DNA of 21,330 nt from a virus. The notes below the pieces were generated by a model. That model saw only the letters and a program-made list of their open reading frames with translations, did not search any database and was not told the origin of the DNA. The stretch lies in the IMG/VR virus record IMGVR_UViG_3300033149_006626, positions 1 to 21,330 of that record; one strand, written 5' to 3'. The position numbers were made by a program, and so were the translations under genes. Every line of letters begins with the position of its first letter. Position 1 is the stretch's first letter. Of the stretch, positions 1-6,229 are shown piece by piece.

Positions 1-84
1 ATGCAAAAAGTGAAGAGATGTCCAAGCTGCGGGCGAATACCTATTCCCGGTAAACGGCATGTGGAAACACTTTTCACAGCTTAG
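1..84 (+). CDS. Short Cys-containing peptide or 3' end of a gene cut by the window edge
   Basis: The frame open from base 1 encodes 27 residues and ends with TAG at 82-84. It contains one CPSC pair (residues 8-11), like half of a zinc ribbon, in a basic context. The window begins exactly on an ATG, so this may be the true start or an internal Met of a longer gene. No ribosome binding site can be judged because the upstream sequence is absent. Function unknown. Confidence 0.4.
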   Translation: MQKVKRCPSCGRIPIPGKRHVETLFTA

Positions 85-138
85 TTGAAGTGTTTCGGGC
101 AGGCTACCATCTGATTATATCGAAAAGGAGGAAATCTT

Positions 139-558
139 ATGATCACCGACGAACAATTCAAAAACAAGGCAAGAGAATATATTGCAAAGAAACAAGCGGC
201 CAAAACCCTGAATCACGAGATCTCATCACTAAAAGATGAACTTCTCGAAGTTCTTCGCGACCTACAATCCATCGACGTAGGGAACGGCTTCATCCTCGAA
301 CTCCAAGAACGCCACACCTATGATTATGACCCACAAGCTACCAAACTCAGACTTCTTCCTCTCAACCTTTGGGAGGCCGTCAAAGACATTCGAGTAGACA
401 AGAAAAAAATCGAAGGCCTGGTCAAAGCCAAGATCCTTCAACCCTCACTTCTTAAAGAATGCAAGCGAACCTTATCATCCAGCGAAACCATTCTTATCAA
501 ACCAGCCCCCAACCCAACTCCAAACAAACGGCCCAAGGAGTCGCCAGATGCGACCTAA
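139..558 (+). CDS. Hypothetical early phage protein with N-terminal coiled coil
   Basis: The protein has 139 residues. ATG 139 is preceded by AGGAGG at 126-131 with 7 nt spacing, so the start is secure. Residues 10-45 are Lys/Glu/Leu-rich and probably helical or coiled coil. The middle (about 50-110) mixes short strands and helices, and the C-terminal 15 residues are Pro/Lys/Asn-rich and probably disordered. I do not recognise the family. It overlaps the next gene by 11 nt, so the two are probably translationally coupled. Its place before a candidate ssDNA-binding protein suggests a role in early DNA metabolism, but that is inference from context only. Confidence 0.85.
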   Translation: MITDEQFKNKAREYIAKKQAAKTLNHEISSLKDELLEVLRDLQSIDVGNGFILELQERHTYDYDPQATKLRLLPLNLWEAVKDIRVDKKKIEGLVKAKILQPSLLKECKRTLSSSETILIKPAPNPTPNKRPKESPDAT

Positions 559-1033
559 CCTCACAGCCAAACTCGAAGAGATCACCGAAATTAAAGACAG
601 ACTTCTGAACCTACCCGACAAAATCAGAGAATCCAAACAACGCACCCAGAGAATAAGGCAAAACCTTAGAAATCTTACAAACGAACTCGAATTCCTCGAC
701 ATAAACCTCAGAAATGCAGTCTATCAAACCTTCCAAGGGACAAAAAGCAACAAAGAAGAAAGAGAACGAAAATTCACCCAGACAGCGCGCCGGGACCCCG
801 AGTTCACCCGAGTCAAAAGACAAATCCAATCACTGGAAGATCGCATCCGGGCTCAAGTCCTGGAAACTGAGAAACTGGAAAACACCTTCAGCGCACTCAA
901 AAAAATCGCCGGACTACTCGTCGCAGAACTCCACGTTCTCATCCCCTCAGAAGCTTACATCAAATTAAAAATCCTCGAGCAGAGATTCAATCTCTCCCAG
1001 GAACGTCAGTACCCAACAAAATTAAATTTATAG
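548..1033 (+). CDS. Coiled-coil phage protein of unknown function
   Basis: The protein has 161 residues. ATG 548 has AAGGAG at 535-540 inside the end of the preceding gene. Nearly the whole protein is predicted by eye to be amphipathic helix, with heptad-like Leu/Ile spacing in residues 5-50 and 90-135. A central Lys/Arg/Glu-rich stretch around 70-82 leads into a DPEF segment. This pattern resembles small coiled-coil proteins often found beside phage recombination and ssDNA-binding genes, but I cannot assign a named family. It ends 9 nt before the next start, and the next gene's ribosome binding site overlaps this stop codon. Possible roles are nuclease inhibitor, recombination accessory protein or scaffold; none can be chosen from sequence alone. 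Confidence 0.85.
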   Translation: MRPNLTAKLEEITEIKDRLLNLPDKIRESKQRTQRIRQNLRNLTNELEFLDINLRNAVYQTFQGTKSNKEERERKFTQTARRDPEFTRVKRQIQSLEDRIRAQVLETEKLENTFSALKKIAGLLVAELHVLIPSEAYIKLKILEQRFNLSQERQYPTKLNL

Positions 1034-1042
1034 GAGGTAATC

Positions 1043-1870
1043 ATGCGAGGAGTTATTGAAAGTGGAGGACCCAAAGTACCTGCCGTAGCAGGAGGAAAAG
1101 ATCTCGATAACCTGGAAGGAATGGATCTTCTCGGAATTACGCTCCCCATTTACAAAATCGAATACAAACGATCCCCAAAATCCCGGACCGACGATACTCT
1201 CAAAGAAGGCCTCTTCACCTCATCCCTCGGAGGCCAAAAGGAACGCCTCAGATGCGTTCTCCTTCGTGTCAGGCCCTCCAGGATATACTGGCCAGCATTC
1301 AATCCGCAGGACGACAATCCACAACCACTTTGCAAATCAAACGATGCAAGAATTCCCGATGCCGACAGTCCTGAGTCCTACGATTGCCCCTCCTGCCCCC
1401 TCAGCCAATGGAATAATACAGCCAAGAATCCCCAGGACCGCAAGCCCAAGTGCGCCCTGGTTTGGAACTTGCTTTGTCTCGACCTGGACACACCGATCCC
1501 CTTCGTCCTCAGCGTCAAAAGAACCTCAGTCACCCCATTCAAAAATTATCTGACTCGCTTCCGTCTCACCAGAAAACCCACGTACAGCGTTGAAACCATC
1601 ATATCTATCAAACCCATTGAAAACTACTATATCCTCAACTTCGAACCCGGAGAAGAACTCAGAAAGCAAGACATCGATACCGTAGCCAAATACGCCGAAG
1701 ACTACGCCGATGCGTTCAGAAAAACCGACGTCAGCAAAGTATCCGACGCTGACGAAAACGAGGCCCCATCCCAAGAGGAAATCGAAGCAGCCTTCGAACA
1801 AGACAAAAAGACAGAACTAGAACGACAGGCAAAGAGACACCAAGAACCACTATTCGAGGAAGACAAATGA
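1043..1870 (+). CDS. Cys-containing candidate ssDNA-binding protein with acidic tail
   Basis: The protein has 275 residues; AGGAGG at 1032-1037 precedes ATG 1043. Residues about 70-150 carry a Cys cluster (a Cys followed later by CPSC and then KC before a hydrophobic strand) that could bind zinc. Around it are alternating beta strands with aromatic residues, reminiscent of an OB-type fold. The C-terminal 60 residues are strongly acidic and low in complexity, ending in FEEDK, which resembles the acidic tails of phage ssDNA-binding proteins that recruit replication partners. Its position after two coiled-coil genes and before P-loop and resolvase genes fits such a role. This is inference from layout and composition; a general nucleic-acid-binding protein is an equally fair label. 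The stop overlaps the next ATG (ATGA). Confidence 0.8.
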   Translation: MRGVIESGGPKVPAVAGGKDLDNLEGMDLLGITLPIYKIEYKRSPKSRTDDTLKEGLFTSSLGGQKERLRCVLLRVRPSRIYWPAFNPQDDNPQPLCKSNDARIPDADSPESYDCPSCPLSQWNNTAKNPQDRKPKCALVWNLLCLDLDTPIPFVLSVKRTSVTPFKNYLTRFRLTRKPTYSVETIISIKPIENYYILNFEPGEELRKQDIDTVAKYAEDYADAFRKTDVSKVSDADENEAPSQEEIEAAFEQDKKTELERQAKRHQEPLFEEDK

Positions 1871-2100
1871 TCGTCTCCCTCCAAATGTACACTCAGCACA
1901 GTATTCAATGGCGATACTTCAGCTTCCTCGAGCTTTTCCCCGTTATGATCGACACGGAAGCGGACAAAAGAGGACTCTGCAAAAATTGCGATTGGGCCTA
2001 CCACTGTCATCCCATTCTCATGCCTTCAGGGACGAAACTTTGCACCCGGCTCTTTAGAAAATGGTACATGCCGAAACTGAGGATTCAACAACTTGTTTAA
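1867..2100 (+). CDS. Small Cys/His protein, possible zinc-binding
   Basis: The protein has 77 residues and starts in an ATGA overlap with the preceding gene; GAGGA lies at 1856-1860. Residues 38-60 contain C-x2-C, then an H-C pair and a further Cys, compatible with one structural zinc site. The C-terminal part is basic and aromatic. The tight coupling suggests that it acts with the upstream Cys-containing protein. Family not recognised. It ends 3 nt before the tRNA-like RNA, so the RNA is probably cut out of the same transcript. Confidence 0.7.
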   Translation: MIVSLQMYTQHSIQWRYFSFLELFPVMIDTEADKRGLCKNCDWAYHCHPILMPSGTKLCTRLFRKWYMPKLRIQQLV

Positions 2101-2103
2101 AAA

Positions 2104-2248
2104 TGCCCCCGTAAGCTCAATGGTAGAGCTTCCCGAAAACAGCCATGTGTCTCTCCAACATCAGGCTCGGGAGGAGACGGGCGGGGTGGCTCCGCTGGGA
2201 GAAGAGGTGAACTCGCCTTTGGAGGTTCGATTCCTCCCGGGGGTACCA
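2104..2248 (+). ncRNA. tRNA-like RNA with expanded anticodon region and encoded CCA
   Basis: The 5' strand 2105-2111 pairs with 2238-2244 as a 7-bp acceptor stem, with a G-U first pair. T2104-A2245 can add an eighth pair if A2245 is not left as discriminator. Templated CCA lies at 2246-2248. The D arm is 2113-2118/2126-2131 with the classic loop AATGGTA. The T arm is GGAGG-TTCGATT-CCTCC (2221-2237) with the invariant GTTCGANTC core. A normal anticodon arm is missing: about 90 nt lie between the D and T arms. TCCCG (2131-2135) can pair with CGGGA (2168-2172), enclosing a second hairpin (AGCC/GGCT, ATGT/ACAT), or with TGGGA (2196-2200). In the second case a 20-nt class II-like variable arm remains (AGGTG-AACT-CGCCT), with a 60-nt anticodon-loop region. 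No loop offers a convincing U33-anticodon. It could be an intron-bearing, degenerate or repurposed tRNA. Confidence 0.6.
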
Positions 2249-2261
2249 AGAGAAAACTTCT

Positions 2262-2333
2262 CCCGCTCTGTCGCTGACCCGATATAGAGACCTCGGCAAT
2301 CTCGGGCAACCGGTAGCCCCGAGACAGAGCGGG
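2262..2333 (+). ncRNA. Structured RNA hairpin element 1 (CCCGCTCTG basal stem)
   Basis: CCCGCTCTGTC (2262-2272) pairs perfectly with 2323-2333 over 11 bp. Inside are CCGA/TCGG (2279-2282/2293-2296) and TCTCGGG/CCCGAGA (2300-2306/2318-2324). The second of these competes with two pairs of the basal stem. Its 11-nt loop contains the self-complementary ACCGGT. The element starts 13 nt after the CCA of the tRNA-like RNA and ends 24 nt before the next start codon. It shares its basal stem sequence with the element at 6125-6215. It is probably an RNA element in the early transcript; function unknown. Confidence 0.65.
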
Positions 2334-2356
2334 CGGGGAAGAAAAGGAGAAAACAA

Positions 2357-2686
2357 ATGCACATAGACCTCAAGCCCCGCGGCGCGGGCAAAACCACTCA
2401 GGCTGCTGCCTGGGTTAAAGAAGGTAGAATAAATCACCAGAAAGACACCAGCAACCGCATTCTAGTTGTCCTTTCCGAGGCCGAAAAACACCGCATAATG
2501 CACCACTTCGACCTAGGGTTCCACGAGGTCGAAACCTACAACTCCATTGACCACTACTACCTACCAGCCCTTCGACAGAAAGAGTTATATCTCGACAACG
2601 CCGACAGATTCCTCCAGTCAAGATTCTTCGGCCTGGTGAAAGGACTCTCAATCACTACTCCTATCTACCAGACTCTTTGTGTGTAG
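2357..2686 (+). CDS. Small P-loop (Walker A) protein
   Basis: The protein has 109 residues. AAGGAG at 2344-2349 precedes ATG 2357. Walker A is PRGAGKTT at residues 7-14, right at the N-terminus, followed by a helix. A hydrophobic strand near residues 35-40 and the segment LYLDNAD near residue 78 could provide a Walker B-like acidic pair. At this length it is far smaller than helicases or AAA ATPases, so it is either a minimal phage NTPase or an ATP-binding regulator. Substrate unknown. It lies directly downstream of hairpin element 1, which would form the leader of its message. No frameshift in the surrounding frames suggests a longer original gene. Confidence 0.8.
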   Translation: MHIDLKPRGAGKTTQAAAWVKEGRINHQKDTSNRILVVLSEAEKHRIMHHFDLGFHEVETYNSIDHYYLPALRQKELYLDNADRFLQSRFFGLVKGLSITTPIYQTLCV

Positions 2687-2727
2687 CTAAAGAAGGTGAT
2701 GCATGAAGAACCCAACGGAGGGACAGC

Positions 2728-2925
2728 ATGAATGAAGAGATAATGAGAAAAGCAGGATTCGGCAAAGAACTAGATATGGTGAAGAAAGGCATATGTCCAT
2801 CTTGTAAACTGAAAATTAAGGCAGCAGATTTTCGGGACAGCTTAAGCTTGAGGGAATACCGGATCTCCGGTCTCTGCCAGAAGTGTCAGGACAAAGTCTT
2901 TGGAATAGATTACCCGAGAGGTTAA
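2728..2925 (+). CDS. Small two-CxxC zinc-ribbon phage protein
   Basis: The protein has 65 residues. GGAGGG at 2717-2722 precedes ATG 2728. The two knuckles are CPSC (residues 23-26) and CQKC (residues 50-53), separated by about 23 residues containing a FRDSLS-type helix, the layout of a zinc ribbon. Small proteins of this form, with an N-terminal MNEEIMRKAGF-like stretch, recur in phage genomes near replication genes; that is recollection, not a search. A role in nucleic-acid or protein binding is likely, and the target is unknown. It sits alone between short intergenic gaps in the early operon. Confidence 0.85.
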   Translation: MNEEIMRKAGFGKELDMVKKGICPSCKLKIKAADFRDSLSLREYRISGLCQKCQDKVFGIDYPRG

Positions 2926-3001
2926 AAGTGGAACAACTAGCATTTTCAACCTTGGAAGCAGTCAAATTAAAATCACTAGTTCCATCACAAGGGAGCCCTC
3001 A

Positions 3002-3202
3002 ATGAGAAATAAGCAACAGGTGATTTTGCTCGAACCAGAGGAAACATATCATATTCACGCCTCCGCAGCACACTTGACTATTCGGAGAGCCTCCACCCGT
3101 TGGATCTCAACCTGGTTTGGAACCGTTCTGTTCAGAACGCCCCGCAAACCACCACCAAACAAACCAACAGCTCCGCCAGAGCGCGGAAGGAGAAACAAAT
3201 AA
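3002..3202 (+). CDS. Small basic hypothetical protein
   Basis: The frame has 66 codons, with GGGAG upstream of ATG 3002. The N-terminus is mixed hydrophobic, while the C-terminal 25 residues are Pro/Arg/Lys-rich and low in complexity. Its stop overlaps the next start (TAATG at 3200-3204), which supports translation by coupling. A 14-bp palindrome (GTTCTG-TT-CAGAAC, 3125-3138) lies inside it. Another frame overlaps it from 3100, so the evidence for this gene is moderate. Family not recognised. Confidence 0.45.
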   Translation: MRNKQQVILLEPEETYHIHASAAHLTIRRASTRWISTWFGTVLFRTPRKPPPNKPTAPPERGRRNK

Positions 3203-3666
3203 TGCAAACAATTGAGTTTACCCAAACAAAAGTTAACGCATACCTCGACGGCTGCATCCGCCACTGGAGAAGCCAAAGAGACAATAACGGCAAAAACAAA
3301 GATGTCGCCCCCTTCTACATCGACGCTTTTCAAAGCGTTAGGACATCTTTGTTTGCTGAACTACTACCAAAGGAGAAAACATTGAATACACAACAAACGC
3401 ATGAGAAACATAAACAAGTAGGACAAGGATATCAACACATCACCAAGGCCTACCAGCCGGAGGACTCACCGAACCTCCCCCTCAAACCTCCTACGGCAGG
3501 AACGGGAGAATCATCAACCAGCTCCAACTCACACCCCCTAACCGCTCAGCTTTTCGAATCCGAACGCGTGATCAGAATCACATACGAAAATGATGAACAA
3601 AAAATCACGCTTCTCCGGGCCCTGCAGAAAACGGGAGTAAAGGTAACGAACTGTAAATATCAATAA
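3202..3666 (+). CDS. Hypothetical protein with possible internal TTG start
   Basis: The protein has 154 residues from ATG 3202, which has GGAAGGAG just upstream and overlaps the preceding stop. The frame stays open upstream to ATG 3100, but the well-placed ribosome binding site favours 3202. Residues 1-60 are compact and aromatic. Residues 60-120 are Gln/Pro/Ser/Thr-rich linker, and the last 30 residues look like a small beta-alpha domain. Inside the frame, AAGGAG precedes TTG 3382 in the same context as the TTG start used at 5415. A 95-residue product could therefore also be made, or the gene could be two fused units. Function unknown. Confidence 0.7.
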   Translation: MQTIEFTQTKVNAYLDGCIRHWRSQRDNNGKNKDVAPFYIDAFQSVRTSLFAELLPKEKTLNTQQTHEKHKQVGQGYQHITKAYQPEDSPNLPLKPPTAGTGESSTSSNSHPLTAQLFESERVIRITYENDEQKITLLRALQKTGVKVTNCKYQ

Positions 3667-3713
3667 CGGACCGCTGATCCAAGTGCCTCAACAAATACCG
3701 GAGGAAAACGAAA

Positions 3714-4331
3714 ATGGCGACAAACAAGCAAACAACCGGTTTCAAGTTTGGCAAGTACCGTTTGGAAGTCCTTGAGAGACTCGGAGGTTTCGAGTACCGC
3801 GGGAAAAAATACAGGTTGCTACGGGTAAGAACTCAAGGAGGGATTGAGTATCTCTCCATACGCCTCTACAACACTCAAGGCAAGTTCATCAAACAATTTT
3901 TGTTTAAACCCGAAATCCGATCACAGATTATCGACCTATTAAGAGAAGTTAGGGAAAAGGAGACACGGATCATAAAACTCGTGACCAAGCAAGTAACTGA
4001 ATCGTACAACACAATACTCCGGTGGCATTGGACCAAACGTCAAAAATATAACGAAGACTGGTTTTGGCTCGTCAGGAAGGCTATCGGGCGGAACATTCAA
4101 AAAATCCAAAAACCCCTCCAAAAAGCTAAAATTGACTTCTACATCTATTTCCCCACGAAACATCGTAGAGACAAAGCAAACTACGCCCAAGGCCTCAAAC
4201 CTATCCTGGATTATCTCTGTAGAATTCGTCTCATCGTCGATGACAACTGGGACCGCATCGACGATTCATATCACCAACGTTTTGATCCTCGCTCCCCGAG
4301 GACAGAAATAATCATCGAGGAGGTCAAATAA
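3714..4331 (+). CDS. RusA-like Holliday junction resolvase with N-terminal extension
   Basis: The protein has 205 residues; CCGGAGG precedes ATG 3714. Residues about 100-205 look like the RusA family: a WHWT segment, a basic helix, strand IDFYIYFP, then HRRDKANYAQGLKPILDYL and IVDDNWDRI. RusA enzymes are homodimeric Mg-dependent endonucleases that cut four-way junctions. Their acidic site is a D-x-D-N motif plus a later D. Here D153, N156, K162 and D177/D178 are present, but the second Asp of D-x-D is Ala155, so catalysis may be altered. The first 95 residues form an extra domain with a YRGKKYRLLRVRT strand cluster that I do not recognise; RusA itself is about 120 residues. In a phage it would resolve recombination or replication branches before packaging. 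The stop abuts the next ATG. Confidence 0.7.
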   Translation: MATNKQTTGFKFGKYRLEVLERLGGFEYRGKKYRLLRVRTQGGIEYLSIRLYNTQGKFIKQFLFKPEIRSQIIDLLREVREKETRIIKLVTKQVTESYNTILRWHWTKRQKYNEDWFWLVRKAIGRNIQKIQKPLQKAKIDFYIYFPTKHRRDKANYAQGLKPILDYLCRIRLIVDDNWDRIDDSYHQRFDPRSPRTEIIIEEVK

Positions 4332-4499
4332 ATGCCCGAGTTACACGAGGACTTAAAATATTATCAAGAATTCCGAACTGAGGTCTGGCTCCTCACGAAA
4401 AAATTTCAGGAGGTTAAAGAGCTCCGAGACCTTTTAATGAAGCTGAACGGCAAGATCGAAATCCTTCAGGAGCTCATGGGAAAGGAGACTAAACGATGA
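4332..4499 (+). CDS. Short coiled-coil protein
   Basis: The frame has 55 codons and begins immediately after the resolvase stop, with GAGGAGG 5' of the junction as ribosome binding site. It ends in an ATGA overlap with the next gene. The sequence is highly charged helix with Leu/Ile heptads (about residues 18-50) and would form a small coiled coil. Its placement after the resolvase, with tight coupling, suggests a partner or regulator. Function unknown. Confidence 0.7.
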   Translation: MPELHEDLKYYQEFRTEVWLLTKKFQEVKELRDLLMKLNGKIEILQELMGKETKR

Positions 4500-4702
4500 A
4501 AACAACATGGAATCTCGGCAGGCCAGGTAAGTTTCTCATCGTTCCAAGCCTCGCACCAAAACGCACAGAAAAAGAAAAGTTCTACAAGTCAATGAAACAC
4601 TCTCTCAGAAGAAACAACGTAAAACAAAGGATAAGAAATGATACACATATTTCAAAGAATCAAAAAATATTACTGGCGCCACCAAGTTCAAAAAGGCATT
4701 AG
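4496..4702 (+). CDS. Small basic hypothetical protein
   Basis: The frame has 68 codons. ATG 4496 overlaps the previous stop, with AAAGGAG about 8 nt upstream. It is Lys/Arg/Asn-rich with no hydrophobic core beyond residues 12-20, so it may be a nucleic-acid-binding peptide. It overlaps the next frame by 65 nt, more than elsewhere in this operon. One of the two may therefore be shorter than annotated, or this may be a remnant. Function unknown. Confidence 0.5.
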   Translation: MKTTWNLGRPGKFLIVPSLAPKRTEKEKFYKSMKHSLRRNNVKQRIRNDTHISKNQKILLAPPSSKRH

Positions 4703-4844
4703 AATCCTCCAAGCCCTGGACACCCGAATGCACAAGGCCGGGTATTCAAGAACTCAGCGAAGACAATTCTGGAGAGCATTCATCAAGCGCGAAACCCTTC
4801 GCTATCAAGCTTTCCAAAAAATCAAGGAGGTAAACCATGTTTAA
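4638..4844 (+). CDS. Small basic helical hypothetical protein
   Basis: The frame has 68 codons from ATG 4638, with a weak AAAGGA upstream. The product is mostly helix with many Arg/Lys/Gln and aromatic residues (YYWRH, FWRAF), consistent with a small nucleic-acid-binding protein. It overlaps the next gene by 8 nt. The next gene's AAGGAGG ribosome binding site lies within this gene's end. Function unknown. Confidence 0.6.
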   Translation: MIHIFQRIKKYYWRHQVQKGIRILQALDTRMHKAGYSRTQRRQFWRAFIKRETLRYQAFQKIKEVNHV

Positions 4845-5112
4845 GTTCAACGCCAAACGAGGTAATCATCAAGAATACACCCTCATACTTAAAGACCACA
4901 CAGTCCAGGAGATCACAACTATCAAATTCTCGAACCATCTCGCAGCAAAGGACTTCTTTCTCAATAGAAAGGAGGTCCACAAAAAATCCCCCTGGCATTC
5001 ACCAAAAACTTATCTTCCAACTATTTCCGCCCAAGACCAAATCCAGGCACCACCCCGACCTACTCGACCCAGGACGATCAGGATCTTCAAAAGACCGCTG
5101 AGGCTACGATGA
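4837..5112 (+). CDS. Hypothetical protein with Pro-rich C-terminus
   Basis: The protein has 91 residues; AAGGAGG is well placed before ATG 4837. Residues 1-45 look like a small beta-rich domain ending in a helix (NHLAAKDFFLNRKEV). From about residue 50 the protein is Pro/Arg/Thr-rich and probably disordered. It ends in an ATGA overlap with the next gene. Family not recognised. Confidence 0.7.
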   Translation: MFKFNAKRGNHQEYTLILKDHTVQEITTIKFSNHLAAKDFFLNRKEVHKKSPWHSPKTYLPTISAQDQIQAPPRPTRPRTIRIFKRPLRLR

Positions 5113-5393
5113 CACGAAAACAAACTTCAAGAAAATTGAGACAAATCCAGGAAGCCCTCAGACACAAATTCCAAGGCGCCACCGTATTTTCAAAAGGAAT
5201 CTGCGTTATGAAGAACGGACGGCTTCGAGGAAAACCAGGCAAAACCTGGTGGGACCAAAAAATCCGCCAACACAAAAAATGGCTCCGAAAGAACAAAAAG
5301 ACACCGCTCCCTACCGAGCACTTATTTCAGGCCGAATCCATCTCCGCCGACTATTTACCCCAGGACATACTTCAAAAAGCGATAGATCAATGA
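5109..5393 (+). CDS. Basic hypothetical protein
   Basis: The protein has 94 residues; ATG 5109 overlaps the previous stop (ATGA), with GAGG just upstream. The N-terminal 60 residues are strongly basic, with a KTWWDQKIRQHKKWLRKNKK-type segment suggesting contact with nucleic acid. The last 25 residues are acidic and neutral helix. It is part of a run of eight small genes (4332-6121) with no recognisable enzyme motifs, typical of phage early regions. Function unknown. Confidence 0.7.
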   Translation: MTRKQTSRKLRQIQEALRHKFQGATVFSKGICVMKNGRLRGKPGKTWWDQKIRQHKKWLRKNKKTPLPTEHLFQAESISADYLPQDILQKAIDQ

Positions 5394-5414
5394 AGCAGAA
5401 GAAAGGAGAAAACA

Positions 5415-5672
5415 TTGAATCAATCAGAATTTTCCAGGATTATCTCCGCTAACATCGAGCATGTCAAAGAGCGGCTCGATGGGATCAAAATGGAGCTCGA
5501 CTCCATGAAAGATGAAATCCTCAAGCAACTACAAATGTCAAACCTCCGGGATAGATTCATCGAGGAGACCGAGGAACGCTTAACCGACTACGGAGACATC
5601 TCCTCGCTCAGAGACGATGCTCTGAACCCGGTCATCCTTGGCGAAAGGCAAAAACATGTTCACGAAACGTAA
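5415..5672 (+). CDS. Acidic coiled-coil protein with TTG start
   Basis: The protein has 85 residues. AAGGAG at 5403-5408 precedes a TTG start at 5415 with 6 nt spacing, the same arrangement as at 3382. Residues 5-50 form a continuous amphipathic helix with Leu/Ile/Met at heptad positions, and the protein is acidic overall. It probably dimerises by coiled coil. It overlaps the next gene by 17 nt. Function unknown. Confidence 0.75.
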   Translation: MNQSEFSRIISANIEHVKERLDGIKMELDSMKDEILKQLQMSNLRDRFIEETEERLTDYGDISSLRDDALNPVILGERQKHVHET

Positions 5673-5931
5673 AACTCAACTCATACCGGTCTATCCAAAC
5701 ATCCGCTTCAAAGTATGGTGCGATGGCGAACTCTTAGTCGTCAAAGACACGCTCGACTTCCCCCTATTTTCCAAACTCCTAAAAAACGGAAGAGTCGTAC
5801 TTCGGCTCATTCAAGATCCACGATTCAAAACGGGCAAGCACTCAAGACCTACTACGCCAACACAACCAAAGACAAGTCGCCCTTCACCCTCTTCCAAATC
5901 CCCGGGCAGCAATGCAGGAAAGAATGAATAG
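5656..5931 (+). CDS. Small beta-rich protein with disordered tail
   Basis: The protein has 91 residues from ATG 5656, chosen because AAAGG lies at 5644-5648. The frame extends upstream to TTG 5638, but that codon has a poorer context. Residues 8-55 alternate strands (LIPVYPNIRFKVWCDGELLVVKD) and a short helix, a small beta fold. The last 30 residues are Pro/Ser/Thr/Lys-rich and disordered. It overlaps the next start by a few bases. Function unknown. Confidence 0.65.
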   Translation: MFTKRKTQLIPVYPNIRFKVWCDGELLVVKDTLDFPLFSKLLKNGRVVLRLIQDPRFKTGKHSRPTTPTQPKTSRPSPSSKSPGSNAGKNE

Positions 5932-6121
5932 ACATCTCCTCAAAACACTGCGGGAAACACTAGCAAAAACAGTGGAAAAAGGAAACCAAATCCCCGATAT
6001 AAGTTTTGACTTTGAGAATCCACCTCCACAGATAAATATTATTCTGCCAAAACTTTTGGGAAAGGGCATAGTTAAAAGTAAGCTGGAAAATGGAATTATG
6101 AAAATTTGGCTTAAGAAGTAA
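5924..6121 (+). CDS. Small hypothetical protein
   Basis: The product has 65 residues from ATG 5924, which lies inside the previous gene's end with AGGAAAG directly upstream. An in-frame ATG at 5912 has no ribosome binding site. The order is an N-terminal amphipathic helix, a Pro-rich turn (ENPPPQ) and two C-terminal strands. It is the last gene before hairpin element 2, which starts 4 nt after its stop. Function unknown. Confidence 0.65.
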   Translation: MNRHLLKTLRETLAKTVEKGNQIPDISFDFENPPPQINIILPKLLGKGIVKSKLENGIMKIWLKK

Positions 6122-6124
6122 ATA

Positions 6125-6215
6125 TCCCCGCTCTGCGGCCATCAGGGGGCGCTTGGCCTCAATTGGCGCCGGGGTGTGGCGGGATACTCCCGTGTGAGCA
6201 CCGGCAGAGCGGGGA
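6125..6215 (+). ncRNA. Structured RNA hairpin element 2 (CCCGCTCTG basal stem)
   Basis: TCCCCGCTCTGC (6125-6136) pairs perfectly over 12 bp with 6204-6215. Inside are two hairpins. The first is GGCGC/GCGCC (6148-6152/6166-6170). The second is GGTG/CACC enclosing CGGGA-TAC-TCCCG (6180-6192). GGCC at 6137-6140 is complementary to GGCC at 6155-6158 in the first hairpin's loop, so a pseudoknot is possible. The basal stem shares CCCGCTCTG/CAGAGCGGG with the element at 2262-2333, while the interior sequence differs. It ends 15 nt before the TTG start at 6230 and would form that gene's leader. Confidence 0.65.
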
Positions 6216-6229
6216 GAAAGGCGAATACA

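Noticed and set aside
475-1801. Reverse-strand frames opposite the early genes
   Set aside because: They are shadows of + strand genes that have ribosome binding sites and coupled starts.
2104-2248. Selenocysteine tRNA (long D stem, possible 8-bp acceptor)
   Set aside because: The D loop is 7 nt, no TCA anticodon sits in a proper loop, and no selenocysteine genes are visible.
2093-2287. 64-codon frame over the tRNA-like RNA
   Set aside because: The D arm, T arm, acceptor pairing and CCA explain the constraint better; the frame has no good ribosome binding site.
2104-2333. A tmRNA
   Set aside because: The D arm has a full stem, the region is much too short, and no tag frame ending in a typical ALAA-like peptide is present.
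3125-3138. GTTCTG-TT-CAGAAC as an SOS operator
   Set aside because: The half-sites are in the reverse order of the usual GAAC...GTTC box and lie inside a coding stretch with no promoter.
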